37,180 nucleotides of DNA. Source: Priapulus caudatus. Lineage: Eukaryota; Priapulida; Priapulimorpha; Priapulimorphida; Priapulidae. The stretch lies in assembly GCF_000485595.1 (NCBI RefSeq), contig NW_014577682.1, positions 138,276 to 175,455 on the forward strand, given 5' to 3'. This document shows positions 22,301-31,139 of this stretch, in pieces (position 1 is the stretch's first letter; every line of letters begins with the position of its first letter). A program made the position numbers and the translations under genes. The notes below the pieces were generated by a model. The model made no database searches. It worked only from the letters and a program-made list of their open reading frames with translations, and was not told the DNA's origin.

Positions 22301-25300
22301 GGGGGAGTGGGTGGGAGGTAATAATACCAAAATCACAGATGGGACTGGGAGTCTCTTGTCCACTATTTCCCCAGAGTTATTCGTGGATATTTTTTTATTC
22401 AATTAGCTCAATGTAGCATTTTCTTCCCTTTTCGGGTTATAATACATGATATAAATTGAAGATTTTTACCAGAAAATTGCCTCGAATGCATTTCAGAGAA
22501 TCTAGATCTCCTAGAGTTTTCGGAGTCTTTGGTGGGTCATGAACTTTCCCCTTCCCCCACACCACCTAACAGGCTACATCTTGCTGTGCTCGACACGCTT
22601 CACTTCGCTTGAAAAATGTTGACCTTTTTAATTAAATGCTAGTTTTATCCCTGTTTATGTATGCCGCAGTTTGGTCTGTTTCAACATCAGGTTATCTGAA
22701 CAGTGGTAATGATATCGAGTAATGTTTCCTTGCAACTCTTGCTCTGCATGAAGGCTGAAGGATGACTTTATGGAGGCAGTAGAAGGAATCAAGAAGCACA
22801 TGTGGAAGAAATCCGCATCTAACAACCTCAGCTTCATCGGAGAGCTGCTGCGAGGAACCAGCTTCAGCCCGAAAATGGTATCGCATTGTCCATGTCACAT
22901 AGCTAGCCAGATAGGTCCATGAATAGTTAAGAATGCATGATAACCTGTGATATTGCATCGTTCACATTGTGTAGTTAGCAGGATAGGTCCATGAATAGTT
23001 CAGAATGCATGATAACCTATGATATTGCATCGTTCACGTTACGTAGTTGGCAGGATAGGTCCATGAATCGTTTAGAATGCATGATAACCTGTGGTATTGC
23101 ATGGTCCATGTTACGTACAGTGGAAGTCCAAAAATCCATACTGCTTGGATTTCGGATTTTCCGGATTCTCAGGCAGTACTTTTAAAATGCAAATTTAAGG
23201 AGGAATAAAGAAGAGTTGAACAATTAAATTTTGCTAGTTTATTCATTAGCAAATACAGCATGCTTCATTTATTAAAACCAGAGATGCCAACCACTACGAT
23301 TTATCCGTATTTTATACGAATTTCTATTTCTTTGCACCACTACGACCAGTTTGTATCAAACTACGAATTTCACTGTGATCGGAAAAAAAATATTATTTTT
23401 GGTCCGTCAGTCTATAATACGCAGGGGAAAAAATACACGGGGGCGGCAGGCGATTTTGCCCCGAAATGCCAAAAAGAGCTCCATCGGGGGCGACCCCAAA
23501 AGAAAAAGTCGCCCTGGAAATCGATTGTCCAGGTCGGTCCTGCGCCTTGCCGCTCTCGCTCGGCGTTGCTGCGCTACGATGCCTAGGCCTCTGCCGCTAG
23601 CGGCAGCCGGTTCCACGGCGCGGTAGAATTCATGGTACGGTGTGACTGTCAAGTGTTTACCATATTTTAAGCATGCATGTGTGTACTGTACTGTATTGCA
23701 TTCAATCAAGCGCGCGCCGCCTCCCGCGCGTATATACGTGTGTGCCTGTGCGCGTGCTTGCGTGTGTGCCTGCGCGCGTGCGTGTGTGCGTGCCGGTGTG
23801 CCTGCGGGCGTGCTTGCGCGTGTGCCTGCGTGCGTGCGTGCGTGCGTGCCTGTGTGTGCCGGTGTGCCTGCGGGCGTGCTTGCGTGTGTGCCTGCGCGCG
23901 TGCATGTGTGCGCGTGCTTGCGCGTGTGCCTGCGCGCGTGCGTGCCTGCATGCGCGCGTGCGTGCGTGCGTGTGACCAACGACCCGTAGGATTATAGAAC
24001 GCTAATCCATGGAAAATCCTAATGAAATTCACACGTATATTTTTCCCTGCCGGCACACTCGTGTGTCATTCCCGATTGTAGCTTTTTCGTCAATTCCCCG
24101 ACGCTGTTGCTCTCTCATAGTCCAGCAATGCCAACCCTCTACATTTTAGTAGTGATTAGTACCACGCTGAAACAATCGTGCCCCCCCCCCCCGTACTTCA
24201 ATCAATGCCACGCCTGCCAGCAGGCACGTACGCAGCGTCGATGGATGTGCACAGCCATACATACACACGTGCCTCGCGGGCCGCTTTCTCAAACCCCCTG
24301 AGCTTCCAGGGCACTTACGCGGGCCCTGGGGGTAGATTCATCAAGCTGGTACGGAAAATATTTTGCGTAAATCTTGTGTACGCAATCGACGTTGCTTAGT
24401 TGCGATCATCAACACAGCTATTTAGTAAATTGCGTACGATTCGCGTACGCAAGCGAGGCCGTTTAGTGCGAATTCATCAAGCTAAAATTACGGTGAAACT
24501 ATTGCGCTAAGTAACTCTACACGAGCTGACGAGGGTGCCGTAAAACCACTCGAAATTTCCGCAGGTGTCCAAGCATTATCCGAGATCACTTATTTTATTG
24601 AGAAACATCTATAAAAATTATACTCAACTAAAAATAAATAAATAATTACCAGTACACACGCTTTGACGCGTTTTTGTCATAGCTCTGGCATTGTTTCGTT
24701 TATTAGCGAGTTCGTAGTTAGCCGTTGATCGATGCACCACACACGGTACTGCACACGCACACACGCCCGTGTACGTACACACGCAGCACGCACGCTACGT
24801 GATACTGCACACGCAACGCACGCCCCGTGTATCGTACACAACGACGCACGCACGCACGTGTAGTGCACAGCACGCCCGTTGTCGATACACCGCACGCGCG
24901 CACCCACGGTACGAGTGCACACGCACGTACGTACGTGCACCACACACGCACGGCACTAGCAAGATGCACGCACGCCAACGCACGCACGCACGCACGCGCG
25001 CCGCATGTACGTCACAACGCCACGCACGCAAGTGTACGTGCACAGCACGCACGTGTACGTGCACACGACGCGCACGTGCACATGACGCACGCACACACGT
25101 GTAAGTGCACACGCACGCACGACGTGTATGTCACACACGCCACGACCACGTGTATACGTGAAACGACGCACGCACGTTACGTGACACGCACGCACGCCGT
25201 GTACGTGACACGCACGCACGTGACGTGACACGCACAATCACGCTACGCACGCAGCGTTATCGTAACACACGCACGCACGCACGACGTGTACGTTACACGC

Positions 25301-28300
25301 ACAGCACGGCACGCACGTGTACGTGCACAGTATGCACGCCGGTACGTACACACGCACGCACGTCACGTACGTGATACGTGCACCACCACGCACGCACGTG
25401 CACATGCAACGTCGCGCCCGCTGTACGCTGCACACGCACGCACGCACGCCCGGTGTAACGGCATGCAAACGCACGCACGCACGCACGCACGCACCCACAG
25501 ACGGTGCACATGCAGGACGCACGCACGCGCGGTACGTGCACACGCACGCCGCAGTGTTTACGTGCACACGCACGCACTGTGTACGTTACACGCACGCACG
25601 CCGTGTACGTTACACCACGACAACGAACGCACGCACGGCACGTGTTACGTACAAAGCGCACGCACGAATGTGTACGTAGCCACTCACCGCACGTCGTACT
25701 ACTGCACAACAGCAACAACAAAGCACACGTGCACAATGCACGCACGCACGCACCCACGTGTAACGTGCACGCGCACACACTCACGCACGTGTACGTACAC
25801 ACGCACCACGCACCGCTGTACGGGTGCTGCTTTAATGTGTGTGTTGAACGCAAATCATTACAACGGCGGAAAAATTGAGGACACGTATCACATGCCCCCA
25901 GCACTCATGTAGACAGACGGACGCTAGAACGAGGCCATATGGTTTAAATACCAGAGCGGGGCGTCTGTTCTTCTTCAAGAGTTAGATAATTAACTACGAG
26001 TGTTAATGATATCTACTTTGGTCATGCGTATGGTCGCACAGTTTGATTGGTTTATGTAGGCACACCCCTCCACAGCCAGCTGCTACGACGCGTAGGGGAT
26101 TTAAACACTTGCGATTGCATCAAACATTGCGTACGTTAGGGACCTACGATGCGTTGATGAATCGCACCTACGGGCTTTGCTACGTTACTTCGGTAGAACC
26201 CTATTGCTTGTAACGCAATCGACTTGACCAACTTGCATGGAAATCCGGCCCAGGTGGACCCCAGCCGCAAGAGACTTCGCCGTATAAACAATCGATCCTC
26301 CTCGGCTCGTACAGGCAGACACTCCACAGTGTCTTGGCGCTGTATTTGCACTTGTATTTGTACTTGCACGTTGTATATGCACTGGTCTGCACATTTGTTT
26401 CCGCTAGCCGTGAAATACAAATGTTTCATGTGCGTGGCAGCCGTAGTACTACATTTAGAACGGCGTGTGTGTGTGATAAAATTAAATAATCCACCCGAAC
26501 CCCCCCCCCTCGCACATTACTAATTGATGGCCAGGAAACTACAGGATTGTGTTCAAATATTATGTTGGCATCTCTGCAAACGAGCAATTTTATAGTAAAA
26601 TAAAGTCGACACTTGACAAAAATGTAAACCTAAAAAGTTTCCACTACAAAAAAGAGTGTGTAATGCTTGAAAGCATGTTTAAAAATGAACATTGTAAAAG
26701 AAAAATACAGTAAACAAACGAATGCGGAAGTTATGTTATACAAATTAATTATTTATTTTTAGTTTATTAAACAGAGTTAAATTTGAGTTTTCGACAATTC
26801 CGGATTCTCGGGTGGTCCGGATTTCTGGCATCTGGATTTTTGGACTTCTAATGTAGTTAGCGAGATAGGTCCATATGAATCGTTTAGAACGTAGAATGCG
26901 TGTTGACCTGTAATATTGCATCGTCCACGTTACGTAGTTAGCGGGATAGGTTCATTAATCGTTTAGAATGTATGATAACTTTAGGTATTGCATTGTCCAT
27001 TAGAATGCATGGTAACCGTGTGCAGTCACATAGCCAGACCACTACGTCACATCACTGCTCCAACTCACGCGTATCTAACCATGATGACAAGTATCTAGAA
27101 CAAGAATGCTTTATAGCAATGTTAAGACAATCGGATCCACATCACCACAAAAGATCGTAATCGTTCATTGTCGTAATGCAAGTTGGTGAATGAGCATATC
27201 AGTGACGTGTTTCCTACATTATGAAGTAATGCTTTCCTGGCCATACCTGTGATTCCCATGCCTTTCTATTTCAGGATGTAATATTTTAAATAGGACGCAT
27301 GCATTTCGTGTATGTATGTTTTTATCTATTATGCCCTTATTTCTTATTGGCCACACCTGTGATTTTCACGTGTACGATCGTTAAGACGCAATGCGTGTAT
27401 TATGTGCATGTATTAACATGCAAAACATGCAATTGCCACGCTTACATTTGTTAAGACGTAATACATGTATTATGTGCATGTATTAACATGCAAAACATGC
27501 AATTGCCACGCTTACGTTTGTTAAGACGTAATACATGTATTATGTGCATCTATTCACATGCAAAACCTCTATGTATAGAGTTATCATTTGTCTCTCTTTC
27601 TCTCACTGTACATATGTCCCCCTCTCTTTCTCCCCTTGTCTCTCTCTCTCTCTCACTCATACTTATATATAGTAGTATAATATATATATTAATAATATAT
27701 ATATCGGATATATATATATAAATAAAGTCTGTTGTGTATTTATCAGTTTGTTTCTACGTGAATGAGAATGATGAAATGAGCTGCATTTCACAATTGTCTA
27801 TTTGAAATGTTACGGAGCACACGCCAACACCGGAGTGCTTACCCGCTCAGCTTTTGAGAATAATTGCAAGATATCTTCTGGCGGCCATATGGCGGCCAGC
27901 GGCACAGTGTCATTGCTTTCTCACCGACCGTGGATTGGCTAACTGCTATCCACTTAGTATATAGAGATCAGCGGTCACGAGCCAACACCAGCAACGCCCG
28001 TCCGTACGTCTGTCCACGCGTCGCTGTGCAGTGTTTAGGCTTTGCGTGTAGCTTCATATAGAATATCGTATATGAATCCTAATGTATAATGTATATCTAT
28101 ATTCATGTAGGATCATCTTGTCTGCTACTTTGCCGGCGCGCTCGGCCTCGGTTGGCAGTACGGCCTCGGCATTGACGATGAGCTGCTGGACATGGCGCAG
28201 GAGCTAATGCACACCTGCTACCAGATGTACGCGCAGATGCCAACGTTCCTCTCACCCGAGATCGCGCACTTCAACATGCTGCCCGGCTCCAAGGACGACA

Positions 28301-30875
28301 TCTTCGTTAAGGTAACGGTCGAGCAACGGCGGTGTCGCTAGAACGATCGTAGGGTTACTGGCTAGAGTTAGGGCTACGGTAGAAGCTAGCATTTAAACAG
28401 TTGCTAGAATGATCGTAGGGTTACGGCCTAGAGCTGGGGTACGGTAGAAGCTAGCCACAAGTTCCCTTCTCGCTTAACACTACGTTGGCGAGAGGTACGT
28501 CGTTTCCTACGACGTGTAACAGTCGGAGAGCCTGGTCGGGCTAGGTAGAAGCTAGCATTTAAACAGTGCTGCCAGTAAATAGATGTAGATAGAAAAGTAA
28601 ATAGAATTAAGCTGCCAAGCCGACGCCAGTAAATAGAATAGGTAATGGCCGAGCATCGGCGGTGTCGCTAGAAATGGGTTACAGCTCGTCAGTCCGAAGG
28701 GTCACTGGTCCGAAGGTTCACTAGTCTGGAGGCCCACTAGTCCAAAGGCTCACTAGTCCGAAGGGAAAACTAAACATTTTCACTGATTTTATTTAGCAAA
28801 TTGTGTGCTGATTGATGGCGCCACGTCATGGTTTGTAGCAGGAGAGTGGAGAGATAAATGTCATAAACATCATGCTGCAGATGGCCATGCAGATACACTG
28901 TCACATGGTTAGAACGCTGCTGTGTATTTTCAGAAAACTGAACAAATAAAATTTTCTAGAGCCAAAAATGTGCAAATTGTGTGAATTATGTTGTTTTATG
29001 GTGTACGAGGGGCGGTATTACGAGGCTAAATTACGTACAAATAGATACAAACGATCTGTACATTGGCATTTTTCTGACGATACCTGAGATTGGCAGTATT
29101 ACGAGGGGCGGTATAATGAGGTTTTACCGTAGTCTACAATTTTGCCACACATCCACACACCTCCCCCCCCCCCAAACACACCTCCCCCTACATCCCTCTA
29201 CTTCGGACTAGTGGACCTTCGGACTAGTGAACCTTCGGACTAGTGGGCCTTCGGACTAGTGGCCTTCGGACTAGCGGGCAGTCACCCACTTTGGTTTTCG
29301 GACTAGTGGGTCTTCGGACTAGGCCATCCTTAAAAAATTCTATGTTTGCTGTCCTCTGACCGACCCACAAAAATAGCCGCGACCCAAACGGTTTTTTTGA
29401 CATTTTGGGTTCCATTTTTTTTTTTTTTACATTCCTTATAGTTAAGGCTGAAACACAAAGCATGTGTGGCGAACATGAGGACAGACTTAAAATAACTATT
29501 ATGCCTCACAAAAAAGAGACCTACCTACCTACCCACTAAAAACATCATGGGTCGGGGGACAGCAAACGAATTTTTTAAGGATGGCCCTAGTGAACCTTCA
29601 GACTAGTGGGCCTTTGGATTAGCGGGCACTCACCGCTAGAATGATCGTGGGGTTTACGGCTAAACCTAGAGCTATGGTAAAAACTAGCATTTAAACAGTT
29701 GCTAGAATGACCGTAGCATTACGGCTAGAGTTATAGCTATGGTAGAAGCTAGCATTTAACCAGTGCTGCTAGTAAATAAAAGTACAGTATCTCGTCAGTA
29801 AATGGGTGAGGGGCAAACAGATGAGGAAAATTCGGAAAGAATGTGGAATATTTTTTCAAGGTCATCACTGATAGTTATTGTCAGCCTATCTAGAACAAAT
29901 ATAGGGTTACACCTAGAGCTATGGCTACGATAGAAGGTATCATTTTAATCATCATGCCAGTAAGCTAAGTCACGACAGGCAAACACTTTCTTTGTCATTG
30001 TGTTTTTACGTGCATAGGTATAATTCGTGTTTACACAGTCCAGCTTTTTCGTCATCTCTGCTAGCCGCGATGCTGAGGTTAAACATGTGGCAGGCATGGT
30101 AAAAATCTTTAAGGTGTTTGTGTGGCTGGAAGCTTCCTCCTTCTCCCTGTCCCTCTCCCTCTTCATCTCTTCCTCTAATCCTGTCAAGAATGCAGACAGC
30201 CAACACACGGAAATGATTATAATACTGATCTAAGGTTTCTCTCTCTCCTTCCCTCTCCCTCTCTCTCCCTCTTTCTCTTTCCCTCCCTCCCTCTCTCCCA
30301 CTCCCTCTCTATCTCCCCCTCTCTCTCCCTCGCTTTCCCCTTTTTTTCCTCCCTTTCTCACATTATCTTTCCCTCTCTCTCTCTCACCCCCTAATCTCTT
30401 CATCTCTCTCTCCGAATCTCTCTCCCCCCTCTCTCTCACTCTCTTCTTCTCCCTTTCCCTTTCCCAATCTCTCTCTCCCCTCCCCCTCTCTCACTCTCCC
30501 TTTCTCTCTCCCAATCTCTCTCATTCTCTCGTTCTCTCTCAGACTGCCGACGCTCACAACCTGCTGAGGCCGGAGACGATCGAGTCGCTCTACATTCTCT
30601 ACCAGCTCACCGGTGCGCGCAAGTACCAGGACATGGGCTGGCGCATCTTCACGGCGTTCGAGAAGCACGCGCGGCTCGACGGTCAGGGCTACACGTCGCT
30701 CAGCAACGTGAAGAACGCCGACCAGCCCGGCTGGCGCGACTCGATGGAGTCGTTCTTCCTCGGCGAGACGCTCAAGTACTTCTACCTGCTCTTCGACGAC
30801 AACCCGCGCCTCGTCGACCTGCGCACGTGGGTGTTCAACACCGAGGCGCACCCGCTGCCGCTCGTCGGCTCCTGA
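15441..30875 (+). CDS. MAN1B1: MAN1B1, ER class I alpha-1,2-mannosidase (GH47), complete 653-residue model
   Basis: This type II membrane enzyme trims the terminal alpha-1,2-mannose from Man9GlcNAc2 in the ER/Golgi and marks misfolded glycoproteins for degradation. Twelve exons join in phase: 15441-15530, 17805-17898, 18512-18612, 18927-19136, 19573-19669, 19863-20048, 20707-20855, 21227-21415, 21931-22118, 22754-22877, 28111-28311, 30543-30875. The cytosolic RDFITLSI segment and the SRLQKN motif before a single transmembrane helix (about 42-59) match vertebrate MAN1B1. A stem of about 135 residues precedes the GH47 domain (about 198-650). Family catalytic positions are present: Asp in ADSYYEYL (about D416), Glu in LRPET (about E554) and the Ca2+-binding Thr in FNTEAHPLP (about T643). 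The conserved disulphide pair appears as DHLVC (C481) and ELMHTC (C512). Human MAN1B1 is 699 residues; the difference is in the stem. The acceptor at 22753 is weak but keeps frame. Confidence 0.95.
15576..15666. repeat. Direct repeat pair, about 57-bp spacing
   Basis: CCAGGCTGTGCGACGGATTG occurs twice, each time followed by TCTNTACAT. The pair lies just after MAN1B1 exon 1. Confidence 0.8.
15720..16391. mobile_element. Foldback transposon-like element with 283-bp arms
   Basis: Arms 15735-16017 and 16094-16376 are equal in length and near-identical reverse complements (only a handful of substitutions seen, e.g. within CCGAGTAAATCACTCGG), around a 76-bp loop. Ends read ATACAATAATGTAACCC and its complement. 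The direct repeat CTACCGTAATCATAG flanks both sides (15720-15734, 16377-16391), and 14 of its bases recur at 15562-15575. There is no transposase-like frame, so it would be non-autonomous. MAN1B1 intron 1. Confidence 0.85.
16390..16457. repeat. Hairpin with GC-rich loop
   Basis: AGCTCTAGTAACTATAGTAC pairs with CTATAGTACTAGAGCT (one extra A on the left) around a GC-rich loop containing GCGGGCCGCCTGCGG. It abuts the right flank of the large foldback element. Confidence 0.7.
16512..16820. mobile_element. Probable MITE with GTCTCCAC-type imperfect inverted ends
   Basis: The left end reads GCTATGTCTCCACGCACGCGGC. The right end read backwards gives TATAGCGCAGTCTCCACTGACACGG. A related inverted end (GCCGCGTGTGTGGAGACC) lies just beyond at about 16875-16892. 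Ends are imperfect and the target site is not clear. MAN1B1 intron 1. Confidence 0.5.
16921..17412. repeat. Large inverted repeat, arms of about 95 bp
   Basis: 16921-17017 (GGCTAAACAGAGGAATTGCT...AATCACAGGTC complement) and 17318-17412 are near-identical reverse complements. A third, degenerate copy of the GGCTAAAC...GGAATTGCTC part lies between them near 17156-17190. MAN1B1 intron 1. Confidence 0.8.
17899..18511. other. MAN1B1 intron 2
   Basis: AT-rich, with a short TACTACTTACT microsatellite near 18252-18278. No other feature seen. Confidence 0.5.
19226..19362. repeat. Compound (TA)n-(GA)n microsatellite
   Basis: A TA run to about 19290 is followed by a GA run to about 19362, in MAN1B1 intron 4. 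Both strands show artificial open frames of Tyr/Ile and Arg/Glu or Ser/Leu. Confidence 0.95.
20282..20309 (+). mobile_element. Degenerate Helitron 3' terminus
   Basis: CCCGGGCATCGCCGTG, then TAGCCCAG and CTAG before a T, closely resembles the 3' end of the Helitron at 35621-35647. The terminal hairpin is partly decayed. I did not find a matching 5' TC end. MAN1B1 intron 6. Confidence 0.5.
21766..21921 (-). repeat. Dispersed repeat, copy 2
   Basis: Reverse complement of the 6193-6357 family (CCAGGGTAAGAAATACACGG, GCTCTTCAAACCTCTGAAATCGCTCC, GGAAAAAGAGCTCC). It ends 9 bp before MAN1B1 exon 9 (21931), so the repeat supplies the TTTCTTACCC pyrimidine stretch of that exon's acceptor. Confidence 0.75.
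22119..22753. other. MAN1B1 intron 9
   Basis: No gene or clear repeat seen. Confidence 0.5.
22878..23117. repeat. 72-bp satellite, left part, starting at a splice donor
   Basis: Units start at 22879, 22951, 23023 and 23095, exactly 72 bp apart, with the core GGATAGGTCCATGAATNGTT, then GAATGCATGATAACCT. The first unit begins at the GT of MAN1B1 intron 10. The array resumes at 26856 after the inserted transposon. Confidence 0.9.
23735..23975. repeat. GTGCCTGCGCGCGTGC minisatellite
   Basis: Tandem GTGTGCCTGCGNGCGTGCTTGC units. Overlapping Cys/Ala/Arg and Thr/His open frames on both strands are artefacts of the repeat. Confidence 0.9.
24730..25820. repeat. Noisy ACGCACGCACGTGTACGTGCAC satellite, about 1.1 kb
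   Basis: Units of about 20-28 bp combine ACGCACGCACG with the palindrome GTGTACGTGCAC. Copies differ by frequent single-base indels. Many long His/Thr/Arg or Cys/Val/Arg frames on both strands follow from the repeat. Confidence 0.85.
26856..27030. repeat. 72-bp satellite, right part
   Basis: Continuation of the 22878-23117 array after the inserted transposon (GATAGGTNCAT, CGTTTAGAA, ATTGCATNGTCCA). The last copies are degenerate. Confidence 0.85.
27376..27568. repeat. 63-bp tandem repeat, about three copies
   Basis: GTTAAGACGTAATACATGTATTATGTGCATGTATTAACATGCAAAACATGC-type units, rich in small palindromes (TAATACATGTATTA, GCATGTATTAACATGC). Followed by CT-rich (27590-27660) and AT-rich (27660-27725) low-complexity runs. 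MAN1B1 intron 10. Confidence 0.85.
28688..29633. mobile_element. Element with inverted ACTAGTCCGAAGG subterminal arrays
   Basis: 28688-28763 holds repeats of CACTAGTCCGAAGG. 29201-29320 and 29587-29630 hold the inverse CCTTCGGACTAGTG. Between them is unique AT-rich sequence with two ACGAGGGGCGGTAT copies (29007, 29100). The geometry suggests a DNA transposon with long satellite-like ends inserted in the surrounding array. Exact ends are not defined. Confidence 0.5.
29322..29586. mobile_element. 265-bp MITE, GGCCATCC ends, 3-bp CTA duplication
   Basis: GGCCATCCTTAAAAAATTC opens the element and its inverse closes it, with further pairing (TTTGCTGTCC, CGACCCA). CTA lies on both sides (29319-29321, 29587-29589). 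Removing the element plus one CTA restores the surrounding ACTAGTGAACC repeat unit. A GG-initial end with a 3-bp duplication fits the PIF/Harbinger group. MAN1B1 intron 11. Confidence 0.75.
30232..30542 (+). repeat. Long CT-rich tract leading into MAN1B1 exon 12
   Basis: About 310 nt of almost pure TCTC/CCCTC ends at the CTCAG acceptor of exon 12, an extreme polypyrimidine tract. The minus-strand Arg/Glu-rich frame across it is an artefact. Confidence 0.9.
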
Positions 30876-30934
30876 TAGCGTGCGCGCACGCGGGAGGTGG
30901 AGGGTCGCTGGATCACGGCAGGGTCCCAAAGTCG

Positions 30935-31130
30935 CGAGAGGGTTGCGGGGTTACAGGATGGTCGAAGGGTCGCAGGGTCAGGACAGGGTCACGACAGGGT
31001 CGCGGAATGATGTGATGGTTGTGGGAAGGTCAGCAAGGATGGTGAGTCACAGAGGGCCAGGCAAGGTCACGGAGGCGCGTAGGAGGTCACAGAGGGCTGT
31101 GAGAGGTCACAGTGGGCAGTGAGAGGTTAC
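30935..31130. repeat. GGTCAC/GGTCGC minisatellite in the MAN1B1 3' UTR region
   Basis: Repeats of AGGGTCGC/AGGTCACAGAGGG begin about 60 bp after the MAN1B1 stop codon and are probably transcribed in its 3' UTR. Confidence 0.7.
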
Positions 31131-31139
31131 ATAGCATAA

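Larger units (their letters stand above)
23279..26576. mobile_element. Possible nested element with CAGAGATGCCAAC ends
   Basis: CAGAGATGCCAAC at 23279-23291 and its reverse complement at 26564-26576 bracket most of the inside of the larger insertion. A related GCAATGCCAACCCTCTAC lies at about 24126, suggesting several nested units. The target duplication is unclear. No protein-coding frame is credible. Confidence 0.45.
23118..26853. mobile_element. 3.7-kb pogo/Tigger-like non-autonomous insertion with TA duplication
   Basis: The left end CAGTGGAAGTCCAAAAATCC and the right end, read inward, CATTAGAAGTCCAAAAATCC are inverted repeats, followed by TCCGGATT-rich subterminal sequence on both sides. 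TA lies at 23116-23117 and 26854-26855. Removing the element and one TA rejoins the satellite as TTACGTAGTTAGC, the normal unit sequence. CAGTG ends with TCCGGATT and a TA target resemble pogo/Tigger elements. No transposase frame is visible; the interior is AT-rich plus satellites. Confidence 0.75.
28330..29945. repeat. GCTAGAATGATCGTAGGG array interrupted by an insertion
   Basis: GCTAGAAYGATCGTAGGGTTAC, then a CTAGAG...GGTAGAAGCTAGCATTTAAAC core, recurs at 28338-28565 and again at 29634-29770, with fragments to 29945. The block between, about 28685-29633, is a different repeat. The first bases of intron 11 (GTAACGGTCGAGCAACGGCGGTG) recur near 28641 (GTAATGGCCGAGCATCGGCGGTG). Confidence 0.75.

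Noticed and set aside
22878-23117. CRISPR-like regular array
   Set aside because: The whole 72-bp unit is repeated without variable spacers, in an animal intron.
23407-25912. Many Cys/Arg/Ala and Thr/His-rich frames on both strands
   Set aside because: Products of GTGC/ACGCAC tandem repeats; present in all frames.
30384-30929. 181-codon minus-strand frame
   Set aside because: Antisense of MAN1B1 exon 12 plus its CT-rich tract.
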